In this document: one piece after another, positions 47,103-58,240 of the stretch | Numbering within the stretch: the first letter of the stretch is position 1 | Layout: each line of letters opens with the position of its first letter | From: Daphnia carinata | Taxonomy: Eukaryota; Arthropoda; Branchiopoda; Diplostraca; Daphniidae | NCBI RefSeq assembly: GCF_022539665.2 | Contig: NC_081333.1 | Coordinates: 5,578,971-5,642,970, forward strand | Length of the DNA: 64,000 bases | Reading direction: 5' to 3' | Program-made: the position numbers and the translations under genes | Notes under the pieces: model-generated | Database searches by the model: none | Told to the model about the DNA's origin: nothing | Seen by the model: only the letters and a program-made list of their open reading frames with translations

Positions 47103-49083
47103 ATGTCTGAGATTCGCAAAAAAAACATATTGTGGGAGAAAGACAAACTCGTAGAAGAGTGATTGCCAATATCCTCCATATCAAGAGAGAAGAAACATTG
47201 TTGATAATTCTTCCACGTTGCTAATACTAATCTACTTTTCTACAGGAAAGCCTCATGATAAGCCTCCGCTTTGTTCTCCTCAAGTAAAAAAAGGTAATTT
47301 GTAAAAACTTTAAAACATGAAACATAACTAGATGATTGTTAATGCAGGTGGCCAAACTAAACGCAACCCATTCACTGATTGCAACATCCAAGCTTGCCAG
47401 CCTCTCATTTTGAAAGCTAATAATGGTAATTTTAATTACAGTTGTCCCTGGAAATTTATGAATTCATATTCTTGTTAACTGCAGATGTACCTCCTATTTC
47501 AGCAAGACAACGTGACAAACAGTCCATGAAAGGGGTTGACTGTTGTGACGAAGTCACTAATGTGTTGGTAGACCAAGGTAATAAGAATTGAGGTTCATAG
47601 TTTGTAATTTTAATATATTTAATAGCCTTTTTTTCCGGTGTTCTCAGTCGACCGCGGTTTCAGTGTTAAAGCACATGAACTAGCTTGTTCTACCAAAGAA
47701 CCAATCTCTTCAAAACAAACCAATCAAAAGCAAGTCAGTCAACTTTCCATAAGATGGATTTGAAAGGTGCACATGGAGGCCAATATTGAAAATGTTACCC
47801 AAATATTTTCCCTGCTGAAATTTTATTTTTATTTTTTTCGTAGCAATCTCAGATGTGGACAGTGTGCCGGTACGGGGAATTGCTTATTCTGCTGAGGAAC
47901 CAATTTGTACAAGTTCAGCAACCGAATCAGGAGCACCTTATTCTGATTTCCACCCGGTGGATCCATTGCCAACATTAATATTGCCGAACATCAGTATGTT
48001 CATTCAATTACCTCGGTAGCCTGTGAAATAGGACTGAATCGAAATAGGACTGGAGAAATAGGACTGAAAATTTCCAGTCCTATTTCTACCGGAGAAATAG
48101 GACTGGGAGAAATAGGACTGACTTTTTAAAACTTTTAGGACAGTCCTATTTCTCCATGGCATCAGTCCTATTTCTCCTCGGCATCAGTCCTATTTCTCCT
48201 TAGAAATAGTACTATTTCATTTACCTTGTTCTAAGGGGAACGATGAACGATGAGCCTCCCGTAAGAGCGGCGGCTTATATCCGTTTCCATTTTTAAAAAA
48301 CCGATGGTGTTAACTCATTAGATAAATGGTTCACAAAACTTTTTTTTCTTATCCTATTTTAATTTAAATTACAGGAGAACATGAACTATATTGTATTTAA
48401 TAGAGTTAATTTAACAAACTACTATTAGACATACTACAGAAATATTTATTACTTATATCGCACATTATGTGGTCATAACCAACTTTTCCAATTGAACTAA
48501 TGTTTTACTATTTCATACATCTTTCGTTATATACAGCTCTTACATATTCTGATTTTGCTCTAATAATATTTTATTAAATGAACTCCATTAGATTCAAAAT
48601 AATTCATGTTCCCCAGTAATTAAAATAAAAATAGGATAAGAGATAAAACATTTGTGAACCATTTAAATAATGAGTAAACGCCATCGGTTTTTGAAAAAGA
48701 GAAATGGATATAAGCCGGCGCTCTTGTGCAATATATTGCCTACCGAATTGGAGGCTCATCGTTCCCCTCGGAACAAGGTAAATGAAATAGAACTATTTCA
48801 AAGGTGAAATAGGACTAATGCCGAGGAGAAATAGGACCGTCCTAAAAGTTTTTAAAATTCAGTCCTATTTCTCCCAGTCCTATTTCTCCAGTCCTATTTC
48901 GTTTCAGTCCTATTTCACCGCCAATCATTACCTCAAGTGAGAACGAGCCTTCTACCCAGAATGGTGAATAATTTCCATAATGATCTTTTGTTTACTGTAA
49001 TTCTATAAAACATTTTATTTTCAGTGCCAAGCAATACAAGTTTGCCGTTTGATTCTTTACCGCGCGTTGTTGTACTTCCTTAG
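47103..49083 (+). CDS. Unidentified multi-exon gene
   Basis: Seven candidate exons with GT-AG borders: 47103-47150 (ATG, 'MSEIRKKNILWEKDKL'), 47251-47293, 47348-47425, 47485-47577, 47648-47733, 47844-47993 and 49025-49083 (TAG). Exons 2 to 4 and 6 to 7 join in phase; joining exons 5 to 6 is out of phase by one base, so there may be a lesion or a misjudged splice site. The predicted product is about 180 residues, hydrophilic, Pro/Ser/Thr-rich and without a known domain. The sequence near the start (RKKNIL) resembles a KEN-type degron with one change, which is speculative. Intron 6 contains a foldback element 21 bp after the donor. Confidence 0.5.
48007..48014. repeat. 8-bp target-site duplication, left copy
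   Basis: ATTACCTC before foldback copy 2; the same 8 bases are at 48927-48934. The ninth base differs (A against C). Confidence 0.8.
48015..48926. mobile_element. Foldback (palindromic MITE-like) element, copy 2
   Basis: 912 bp, closely related to copy 1 (9466-10350): same tips, same AAATAGGACTG sub-repeats in both orientations, and the same palindromic interior ('gcggcttatatccg' at 48268 against 'ggatataagccggcg' at 48707). Copy-specific numbers of sub-repeats differ. It has no coding capacity and lies in intron 6 of the unidentified gene. Confidence 0.9.
48927..48934. repeat. 8-bp target-site duplication, right copy
   Basis: Identical to 48007-48014 (ATTACCTC). Confidence 0.8.
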
Positions 49084-49131
49084 TTATCAAGACTAACTGA
49101 TTTTTGACTATTAAACTGAAACCCACTTTAG

Positions 49132-49480
49132 ATCCAAACGCGGCAATGATTAACATAAAAAAAGTAAAAGAAAAATTGATATTCTCGGAAGGCAAAGGTG
49201 AAGCTGATAAGGCAAGAAACATTGAAGAGAAACAGCCATGGGAAGGTGCTCGGCAAAGAGCTGAAGGTGTTAAGGTAAACTTTAAATTGAACAAAAAAAA
49301 TTTCTTAGATCTTCAAATATTTTATTACTTTACTGTATCACAATAGGTAAAACAATACCAAGAGCAATAGGTGCAAACGACAATGTGGAATTACTTGCCA
49401 AACCAATTAATAAACAGGATAAAACCAAAATCAGAAAGGGAAAAAAGTGGTTTGAAGTTTGAACGCATCGAAGAACAGGA
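49132..49480 (+). other. Possible extra exons downstream of the unidentified gene
   Basis: After an acceptor-like 'cccactttag', 49132-49274 is open and Lys/Glu-rich ('NIKKVKEKLIFSEGKGEADK') and ends before GTAAAC. A second open piece (about 49347-49460) follows an AATAG. They could be alternative 3' exons of the same gene or exons of another. No homology recognised. Confidence 0.3.
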
Positions 49481-49560
49481 ATAGAGAAAGGAAGACCAAC
49501 AGAAAAGGGATCAATCAACATCAAGAAAACGAAAAATGAAAAGAAAGCATAAACTGAAAT

Positions 49561-50058
49561 AAACTAGCGAAAAAAGGGCCAAATTATCGTATGAGTGGCC
49601 GAAATTGACTCATAGATGAGCTGACTCGTGTTCTATTATTTACAAGCCGTGTCATGATTGTTTTGGATAACAATACACTGGCATGCCCTCCATGATCGTT
49701 GACAATTTAAAAAAAATCTTGGATTCATTTTAAAAGGTTTAGTGTCTTCGGTAATCACTGACGCACAAAAAAAAGGTCTTGCCTGGTCGAAAATAATTAA
49801 AATGAATTTGTCATTTTTAGTAGCTTTGTGAGGTTATTGTTCCTCTTTTGCTTTAACAGAAGCCACGCCATAACTATTGCAATTTTCCTCATAGATGTCC
49901 CTACACAAGTTGGACATTTCAGTTTTGCTTATTACATTTAATGCTTTGGTGAAAAGCGCTCCTACCCTACATAACAGACAGCTTTCACCGCCTGGCATTG
50001 TTACAGAAGTAGGGTTTGATTTTAATATAATTATTGGAATCTTTGTAACTGTGAAAAG
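49561..50058. other. AT-rich spacer inside the giant element
   Basis: No recognisable gene. The short frame 49895-50083 runs into the inverted repeat and has a chance-like composition. Confidence 0.4.
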
Positions 50059-50767
50059 AATTGAAAATGTAATGAAGAAATAAATGGTATTTGAATCAAG
50101 AGTGAATTATAGTAGTCCTTTGTCTTGTCCTTGCTTCAGACGTTATTTAGTTTGAAATAGATTGTAAGAAAGTGATTGTAATATTGTTCCCATAAACACT
50201 AGTATCAAATTTTAATAATAATAAACTAGTCCTCATGTTAACATATTCGTTCCCAGCACCCACCAAAAGCCCCGCGGAACTCATTATTTTCGTTCTTACC
50301 ATGTAGGTCTTTATCTATGGTTTTGTGGCAAATAGTTTTTTTATTATAAAATGTACGTATCTTAAATTATCTATATATAATTTTTTTCTCATTAATCGGT
50401 GTATTAAGGGGTATTTCAGCAAGAGCGACCACCGCCCCCGGGAACGCCCATGCAATAAGGACATCAGTCGGGAAGGGGTGATACTAGGACTGGAAACGCC
50501 AGTAACAAAATGTAAAAGGCTAAAAACCAAACACGCGGTAAAAAGAAATATAACTTTTATACATGAGCTGTATAAAACAATACATAGAGCATGTAATCGT
50601 GCAAAAAAATTACAAATATGAATTCAAACAAAATAGTTATGATGGAATGATTAGACGAGCAATTGATAACGTTGTTTGCAGTGCGGAAAACTACATAACC
50701 CGTCGGTTCTTCTTTTCTAACAGCGGAAACTTAGGCTTTCTCTCCGGGTCCTATTTCTCCGGCAATC
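50059..50767. repeat. Right terminal inverted repeat of the giant element
   Basis: Complement of the left repeat: 'aaatggtatttgaatcaagag' at 50083, 'tcgttcccagcacccacc' at 50249, 'taaattatctatatataattt' at 50362 and 'atgcaataaggacat' at 50449 match the left repeat in inverse order. It ends in a single sub-repeat (GGGTCCTATTTCTCC) and the tip GGCAATC. Confidence 0.7.
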
Positions 50768-52050
50768 AGCGGACCCAAACTGGACACGTACCAGATTGGA
50801 CAACCGCAATAACTCGAAGGGATATTAATAAAATGAAATTTAAAAAATAGTGTGTGATGGGAAATTCCATTCCACTCTTAGGGCAAAAATTTCAAAAACA
50901 TACTACAAATATTCGTGTAGTTAGCAAATACAGCCCTTTTTCTGATCTTTTTCGCTTCTACAATTTTTCATATCACGTGTAAACCCCTTAATGCAAAATG
51001 TCTTTGGTTATACTAAAAAAAAGCTAATTCTTCCCTTTTCAATTCCCTGGCTTGTTTTAATTTTTAGGATAAGTAGTTTAATAATTATAAGCGTTTTAAA
51101 AAATGTCCTTCTGGTGGGAGATACTGGACACAGTTTTGGGGGTGAAATCGGACGCAAACGATATTTCTGGGGCGGGGCTTAGGTTGCTTAATTACGGGAA
51201 AAAGCCGTAAACAAAGGCAGCAACAAGAGAGTTTCGAAGTGTCGTCTGCTTTCTTCTAAAGCTAATGGCGATCGATAATAAATAAATCATTGATACTTAA
51301 CAGGCCCCTCCTATTTTCATTTTTTTCAAGCTACTTTGTCCATTTCACCCCCCCAGTCAATCATTAAAGAATTTCGATATTATTATATTGAGTTTACGGT
51401 ATTTTTATTACATACACAATACAAAATCGTACACATCATACACAAGTATAAATTGTCGAACTCGAACGAGTTCGACAATTTATACTTAGAGATGAATGGG
51501 ATTATTTACCATTGCTATCTTCCAAATGATTTTGTATATTTTTCTATTGAGGTTGTGGCTCCCCGAGCCAAAATGAGCCCACAGTGAGGGAGAAATTTCA
51601 ACTCTACACAATTGGTGAGTCCAACAGACAGTTTCATTAACATGTACGTTTCAGCAAATACTTTACGTGCTCTTCTTTAAGATATTGATGGAGTTCTTGG
51701 CCGTAAATGGTTACCTAATCTTCCCCATTTTAACACAAATAACTTTTGACGTTTTTGCAAATGTTTTTAAAGACAATTTGTTACCTGTTCCTTTATCATT
51801 CTGAAGGAGACACTTTTCTGTGTGGATTGGGAGATAAAAAGAGTCAGGAATTTTGGCACTTCGAGCAATTGCCGAATGTATTTACTTTTATCATTATTAA
51901 GATTGGTTTATTGGTAACGGCATTATCTACCTTTGTAGGATGAACGAGGAGATAAGGTATTTTAATCTAGTTTTGACGCAAATCAGATGAATAATGTTAG
52001 GCATTGTAATTATTTAATTAAAAAATAATTGAAAATTACAATTATTATTG
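50768..52050. other. AT-rich stretch without a recognisable gene
   Basis: Open frames on both strands are short and low in complexity. The only structured object is the hairpin at 51444-51487. Confidence 0.5.
51444..51487. repeat. Perfect hairpin, 21-bp arms and 2-bp loop
   Basis: 51444-51464 is the exact reverse complement of 51467-51487. There are no flanking duplications and no T-run, so it does not look like a terminator. Confidence 0.95.
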
Positions 52051-52520
52051 TAACGTATGTTGAAAATTGAGTAAGATTTGATGAGATAAATATATTGCAA
52101 TGTACAATGTATTATGTAATATGTTTAACATTTTGTCATTTCATTCGCCATGGTCTAATTTTTAATCAAATAATTTTTTTCAACGACCGTTCAATTATAT
52201 AACATCATTTTTACGTATGGTGATCTTTAACAAAGCTTTTTCAAGTTGAATCAAAACCTAAGAGGTCTTTTCGAAATCGATTTAAAACATGGTTTAAATT
52301 CTCTTTTTTTAACAACAATTATTTAGAAAAAAGAAAAAAATTTGAAACTCTTCTTTGCTGTTGCAGGGACGTCCTCAGGATCTTGTTTTGGCACCTCCAC
52401 CGGGTTTCAAATTCTAATAGCCGACGGACATCCATGGAACAACCCGATATGGCGCAGGATATCTAACGGATGTTCGGATCACAGTCGGACATCCGACGGC
52501 AGAGATGTGCTATGTGGGAT
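52050..52520. repeat. ~470-bp direct repeat, left copy
   Basis: Highly similar to 56935-57405 in the same orientation, about 4.88 kb away. It ends in a GGACRTCC-rich block (from GGGACGTCCTCAGGA at 52367) that is the best conserved part. The two copies bracket the transposase exons. Confidence 0.9.
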
Positions 52521-52619
52521 GAATGGTAACGTATGTGTAATTGAATCTAAATTAATTTTATTTTTATGGTTTAAAGGCTTTTCGTTCTTCCATTAATTTA
52601 AAATGAAATACAAGCTCAT

Positions 52620-54235
52620 TCAATAAACACAACTATCATTTAATGACATATCCAATTCATCAATGTTGTCATCATTGAGGTTCAGAGGATGGTCAGGAAC
52701 AACTGTGGGGAAGGAACTTCGGAGCTTCTCAACCAATTCTTCAAGTAGCTCATGGCTGGATAACTGGAAAAAGAGGAAATTGTTAATTTTTGTTGATTTT
52801 TTTACTTCGAACAGGCCTAATTACTTCATTCGCTTGGTAGCGAGACCAGAGCGTAAACAAGATGGAGTTCTTGGTGTTGGTTTCATTTTTCCGATGCGCT
52901 TTAATCTTGTTGTGAGAAACGAGCTTCTGGGTAATTTTAACGTCGTCACAAAGCTGCTGGAGTACCATCGTCATCTTATAGAAGGGTAAGTTAGGGCCGC
53001 CTGCTAACTGGGAAAAAAGAATGCTAAGTATCTTCTTTATTGTGTTTGTAATTTTTAGTACCTTATTCCACATGTGGTGTCCTTCACAATCGTTGTTGGT
53101 TCGCAGGAGCAGATTGAAACACGACCAGTTCTCTGGAATCCAAAACCTACCTTGAATCCAGTTCTTATCCATGTATTCCAGGAGTCTTTCCAATTCCGGC
53201 GGTGCTGAGTTCCGCAAAGCGTCAAATACGGAAGGGATCTTCTCAGCCAAAAAGTAAAATAATAGTTAAACAAATATTCAACACACTGATTTAATATAAA
53301 TTAAGTGTTAGCTGGAAGATAGGCAAGACAGAGCAAACGAAATACAAAATCTCGAATAGGATTGGGCCCCTTTTTATTATACGCTGCCGAAAGCTTTATA
53401 TCGCGAAGCTTCTTAACGATTGCTTGGCACCAATGGAAGTTACATCCTTGATGAATGCAATTTCCATAAAGCTTCCGGACGGCGACAAAAATTGCCCTTT
53501 CGAAGTCGGTAACGATTCGCTCAACTCTCGGGAGTGGGATGAAGTCCTGAAGGTAAGGTACACGTTACTTATCAATTGTCTGAAACAGATCATAAATAAA
53601 CTTTTAAATGTACAATACCTTAATCTTCTCAAAGACTGAAATATAATCAACCGCCTGCCGTCTGGTCATGCAGCAGAAAAGTAGTGGCACCTGCTTCAGA
53701 TCTCCCTTCTCGTTTTTTATGTAGCCGTTTATGGAGAAAAGCTAGGTGTAACAAAGATTAGCACAAACGCAAAACGGAAAGCTCATAATATAAATTTTAC
53801 CTGTTTAATAGGATCCTGGATGAAGTGAAAGGTAGCGTCTATGAACCACGTTTTGCAATCCTCCAATTGTCTTTTCATGACCGAGGTAAAAAATAGCAGG
53901 TAGCGTGTTCTCTGGTTTCCAGTTCCAGCATAGACCGCTCCTTGATAGAAATCGGGAGGGAAGAATGCCTCTTGTACGTAAAAAAATGGGTCATCCTTTC
54001 TAGGGTTAGGCGGAAACATTTCGATCGTTGGTATCTGCATGAAAATAAACTATTAAGGTAAGTTATTTCATTAATAATTCAGTAATTACCTTAAGCGTCG
54101 GGTAGCATTATCGATGTCAGGCATTTCCCTCCCTGCAATTCCCGATTTATTTTTTATCTCTTCGATAATGATTTGGCTGGGCGCTTTGAATTTTTCCGTC
54201 ACACATGTCTTTTTAGCATTTTTGAAGATTGAAAC
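52620..54235 (-). CDS. MULE-type transposase gene, C-terminal exons
   Basis: Exons on the minus strand: 54090-54235, 53801-54034, 53619-53741, about 53300-53546, 53062-53250, 52806-53007 and 52620-52763 (TGA). In order: a basic helical lead-in ('KFKAPSQIIIEEIKNKSG'), 'DCKTWFIDATFHFIQDP' (first catalytic Asp), 'INGYIKNEKGDLKQVPLLFC', 'RVERIVTDFERAIFVAVRKL' (second Asp) with 'HQGCNFHWCQAIVKKL' (the C/H motif of MULEs), 'LLLRTNNDCEGHHMWNKVL' (the Glu region) and an acidic tail. This is the DDE core of a Mutator-like transposase. Most introns are GT-AG; the junction between the 53.3-53.5 and 53.06-53.25 kb exons has no clean donor, so the copy may be damaged. It could be an active transposase or a domesticated gene. 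Confidence 0.82.
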
Positions 54236-54294
54236 CTAATGCAATAAATTTTTAATCGGAAAATTCATTCTTTGTTTTTATTTTAAATTTATGC

Positions 54295-54540
54295 TTACCC
54301 TCCTGTGGTTTCCGTAATCTGGTGGATGGCTGTGATTAACTCCGGCGGTGTTGTGTCCCACAGCACAATTCGGTCCCACGGACATCCGTGGTATATCCTA
54401 TTTGGATAACGGTGACATCTTTCGGACATCCGTGGAATTGCCTGATCTCCAAGTTGGATGTCCATCGGATACTGACTGAATATTAGAAGACCTCTCGGGA
54501 ATACGCCGATGGATATCCGAGGGACGTCCTGCTGGGCGGG
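54295..54540. repeat. GGACRTCC-rich block 3
   Basis: On the minus strand it contains at least eight words of the type GGACGTCC, GGATATCC, GGACATCC and GGATGTCC at spacings of 15-40 bases. It lies in the intron or upstream region next to the first transposase exon. The open frame through it is Ile/Pro/Arg-rich and probably not a real protein domain. Confidence 0.6.
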
Positions 54541-54599
54541 AAAAGGACAAGCCTTGAACATGTATCAATTATGCAAAAATACCTTTGTTTTACCAATTA

Positions 54600-55861
54600 A
54601 AATAATTCCAAAATGGCAAATAACGCAAACGAAGAAAGAAGTTGAGGGTTCATGAGCACACTAATGTTTTTCTAGCTGAAGGCATTTCTGACTACAGATG
54701 GCTCTTCTAATCCTCCCCTCCCCCGCTCCCAAGAACTGAGTAATGAATTAAGTAAAACAAAACAATTGCATTGTTACGAGAAATTTCTTTGTATTGAGAA
54801 TGATGACATCAATGCCGCAAGATAACATTTAACTGTTTACTTCAAACGAGAAAAAAACACCAATCAATTGCATAAAATTAAACAACCCTCGCATTATTTT
54901 TTTCTTTTCTTTGCAGTTACGCAGTAAAGCCTGTCACCTTGATGGCATTCAGTTCTGTTATTATTGGTTCCTTTTCGCGGCCCCTATAATGAAAAATATT
55001 AGACACTATTTAAATCTATCACTGTACCCATTATACTTTTAATAGATTTACCATCATGATTTTCGGAAGTTCTGTGCAGTCTATTGTTATCACAGTTTCC
55101 ATTACATTTCAATAATGGGCTGTTTGAAATGGGTGGAATGTGATTTTCAGAAGCATTTGAAATATTTGATGACCAATGATTTCCTCTGCAGTCTACATAA
55201 CAAACAAACAAACAAAATAAAAATCCAAAACATAAAAGCTGTATACATAAGTTTGACTAGTATATACTACCATTATTCATTCTCAACCTCTTTTCCTTGT
55301 TAGTACATACATTATTATTGCAACTATTTAAGGTAGAAAATCAAGTAATGAATTTGACGAACGCTCAACTGGTGTGCCTTGTAAAAAAATAGACAAAATG
55401 AGCGTTAGCTTAAAATTGTAAGTGGAACTGGGAATTCTAATAGAAGTTTTATTTTGTATATTATGTGAATTTTACTTAGTAGTTACCTATACGAAACGGC
55501 AGGGGCAAAGAAGTTGGAGGTGGGGACTCCTCTTCGGAATCGTTTAACAAAGCACCCTGTCAACACCAAGAAAAAAAATTAATTTAATTACGCGTAAGCA
55601 AAGATCAATTGCCAAAAAAATAATTAGAAATAGTAAAAGCTTTCAAGCGTCCTGAAGAACTGATTAAAACATCGTTGGCCAAAACCCCTTATCAACGCTC
55701 GCGATAAAAGAAAATTAACTAAGACAAAAACAAAGATCAATGGCCAAAAACAGTAATAAGAAATAACAGAAGCATTAGAGCGGCTGGTAAAAATAGTTTA
55801 AAAAATTGTCGGGTAAAGCCCCCTTTCGAAACCCACAAAGAAAAAAAGAAATTATTAAGGC
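54600..55861. other. AT-rich intron or intergenic DNA
   Basis: No gene recognised. Two diverged tandem copies of about 135 bp ('caaagatcaatngccaaaaa', then 'agaaatancagaagc') occupy 55595-55790. Confidence 0.45.
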
Positions 55862-56272
55862 TTAAAAAAAGTTCAGTTTAAAAAAATGAAAAGAATTAAT
55901 AAAAGCATTAAGTGGAGTGAAGAAACAAAGCAATTCATCACGCATGGAAAAGTAATACACCCCATAATTTAAATAATAGTTAAATAACTCTTTCTGAAGT
56001 ATTTCTAATCCTAGTCGGCCTATGTCCCGACTAAGATATCTATCTAACTGAAGGTCCACTGACCTGGGCCAGACAATTGGTTTCACGACGACACTGTGAA
56101 ACCAATCCCGATACCTGTGCCCATTGAGGTGACAAGTCTCAATGCCCTTAAACTTATAGTGACAATGCCAGCACTCGAACCGTTGCCTATCCGTTCCGAG
56201 CCTGATACACTGTGTCTGGGATCGGCCCAGCACTAGTAAAATGAATAATGTACTTACGGCTTGAGATTCCAT
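55862..56272 (-). other. Unidentified open frame, possibly exon plus repeat
   Basis: The middle part (about 56010-56220) has balanced codon use and several Cys/His/Trp residues ('RQRFECWHCHYKF', 'NGHRYRDWFHSVVVKP'), unlike the AT-rich surroundings. The C-terminal 45 residues are AT-driven Phe/Leu. It may be a fragment of a mobile element or an exon of the transposase gene in which it lies; I do not recognise it. Confidence 0.3.
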
Positions 56273-56279
56273 TTGAATA

Positions 56280-56934
56280 ATCCAAAATATGAAGGGGCCT
56301 CAGTAGGAATAGAGGCGGGCAGCTGGGCAGGAACAGAGCGGGCCGCTGGACAGGTCCGTCAGAAGCACTTACGCAGAGAAAACAATCAGGATTGACCCTG
56401 TTAACACTAATTCGGGAGACGGCACTAGCCCACAGAATAAAAGATGCACTAAATCAGTTGCAAACGAGAAAAGTTTCTAACGCGAAGTTCACTAAATGTT
56501 GCACCAAAAACTCCTGAAATAGCACACACACGACACCAACAATAACCTTCACCATATACAACTCAACAATGACTGGCTGAAATTGAGTCCGCATGCGAAA
56601 ATTGGGAATTCGAAACTACCATTATTTGCCATTTCAGTAGTCTTTCCCTAAACACCGGTGAATGGTTTCTTTTCAAAAATCCTTTTATAGAACAACTTTC
56701 ATTATTGAAGCAGTTTTTTACACGGAGATTGTTTAAATATTAGTGTAAGTTTGTAAAATCTGTTTCAAATAATAATTGCGAATTACTTAAAGAACAGCCA
56801 AAAAAAATATGGCAAACACTGGGTAACCTGTCGATGCTAAGCTTCAATTCAGTTGGCGTCTGCGCGAGTGAGGCAGCAAAAGGATATCAGGCAAGTTTAC
56901 ATTTACAGTTGTTTTTTTTTGGTTAACGTGACAT
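56280..56934. other. Stretch without a recognisable gene
   Basis: Mixed composition, no long open frame, no terminal repeats identified. Confidence 0.4.
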
Positions 56935-57405
56935 TTTTCTTATGTATGTTCAAAATTGAGTAAGATTTGATGACGTAAATATATGACAATCTACAATGTG
57001 TTATGTAGTGTGTTTAACATTTTGTCATGTCATTTGCCGTGGTCTAATTTTTAATAAAATAATTTTTTTCAACGAGAGTTCAATTTTATAACGAACATTT
57101 TTACGTATGGTCATCCTTAACAAAGCTTTTTCATTATGAATCCAAATCTAAAAGGCCTTTTCGAAAACGATTTAAAACATGGTTAATTTTTTTTAACAAC
57201 GTTTATTTCGAAAAAAGAAATAATATTTGAAACTTATCTTTGCTGTTGTAGGGACGTCCTCAGGACCTTGTTTTGGCACCTCCACCGGGCTTCAAATTCT
57301 AATAGCCGACGGACATCCATGGAACAACCCGATATGGCGCAGGATATCTAACGGATGTTCGGATCACAGTCGGACATCTGACGGCAGAGATGTGCTATGT
57401 GGGGT
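56935..57405. repeat. ~470-bp direct repeat, right copy
   Basis: Same sequence as 52050-52520 with scattered changes and small indels. It includes an acceptor-like 'gctgttgtag' before the GGACGTCCTCAGGA block. Confidence 0.9.
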
Positions 57406-57439
57406 GGCTTTTCCTGGAAATCTTGCTGGTCATAGTGAT

Positions 57440-57590
57440 CAAAGAAATTGATGGAACTGGAAATTTTTTGGGTCACTGTTGCTTTGCAAGGGTCCTTAGC
57501 AAAACGTGAACTACCGCGCCAAGTAAATAGTTTCCCGCTGATCCTTTTCTTCGTAAAGCAATAACCTTTGAACGACAAAAAAGTTAAATT
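57440..57590 (-). CDS. FLYWCH-like zinc finger exon
   Basis: The minus-strand frame reads 'SFKGYCFTKKRISGKLFTWR', then 'DPCKATVT' and 'FFDHYDQQ'. The pattern of a Phe/Gly-Tyr start, Trp-Arg and Cys-Lys-Ala-x-Val before a His is that of FLYWCH domains, which are found N-terminal of MULE transposases. The first zinc cysteine after Trp is a glycine here, so zinc binding may be lost. It lies upstream of the transposase exons on the same strand, at a distance of about 3.2 kb. Confidence 0.5.
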
Positions 57591-57734
57591 GTGTTTTGAA
57601 GGAAAAAGGATTTAAAATTAATTACCCAATCCATTGGTTAGTTTAACCTTTCCCTTGTTTGAACCTTCCTTTTGAATCTTAAAATTTGGCTGCGATAGCA
57701 CTTCAAATGAAGATTTCTGTAAAAGGGAAAAGTT

Positions 57735-58240
57735 TTGATGAAAAGCAATGCTATTAGATTAGTAAATGAAATTTACTTCCAGTATGGACTCAATTGGTTC
57801 CACAGGCGGTTCAGGCCGAATACCGTCACTCTCATGAGCTGGCCTAGGAACGGTTGTTTGAGTAGGAGAGCCTGGAGACGGAAGCAATGGATCAGCTCTG
57901 CGGACTTGGCCATGTCGTCTTCGGCGTGGTGGGGCAACAGGTGGAGTACCAGGAGGAGACCTAAGTACAGATGTCAATAGAAAAATAGGAGAAATTCAAT
58001 TTTCTAATGGAGAAAGACGACAAGTTGGGGTGATTTGAGGGGAAGAGTGTGGTGGGTCATCCTTATCCGCAGCAACAGGTTCATTGTTGCGCCTTTTAGC
58101 GACATGTGAAGGGTCAAGGATCTTCCTGCGACTTAAAATTTCTCTTTGGACGCCCGGTAATTACACCATCAACTTCCAAGCAAGCACTTGGGCCGGCCGC
58201 CGCTTCACTGGCATGTTCTACACCACTAGCACCACTAGCA
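57735..58240 (-). other. Pro/Arg-rich coding-like linker
   Basis: A 72-codon frame (57759-57977) is Pro/Arg/Ser-rich ('SPPGTPPVAPPRRRRHG') and bounded by possible splice sites. A further open stretch (about 58010-58170) contains 'RKILDPSHVAKRRNNEP'. They may be disordered linker exons between the PHD-like and FLYWCH-like exons, but one stop and frame changes make this uncertain. Confidence 0.35.

Larger units (their letters stand above)
42678..50767. mobile_element. Candidate 8.1-kb foldback/MULE-type element with captured host gene fragments
   Basis: Both ends have short sub-repeats AAATAGGACCC or its complement and a tip like the small foldback elements (GGTAGCTGGAGAAATAGG at the left; the complement of GATTGCCGGAGAAATAGG at the right). 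Inside the tips are long inverted repeats, left about 42950-43677 and right about 50059-50740, alignable by eye across their length. Between them lie fragments of AKT and AIFM1 and an unidentified gene. No clean target duplication is visible (ACTTTATTC against AGCGGACCC), and the left tip carries a local duplication, so the outer ends may be rearranged. Confidence 0.55.

Noticed and set aside
47103..49083. Naming the unidentified gene securin
   Set aside because: A KEN-like start and Pro/Ser-rich body are not enough; no conserved separase-binding motif could be recognised.
54295..54561. 88-codon frame as a transposase exon
   Set aside because: It is a reading of the GGACRTCC-rich repeat block and does not match the transposase family.
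55862..56272. Structural RNA gene because of its balanced composition
   Set aside because: No match to rRNA, tRNA or snRNA landmarks could be recognised; kept as an unidentified frame.
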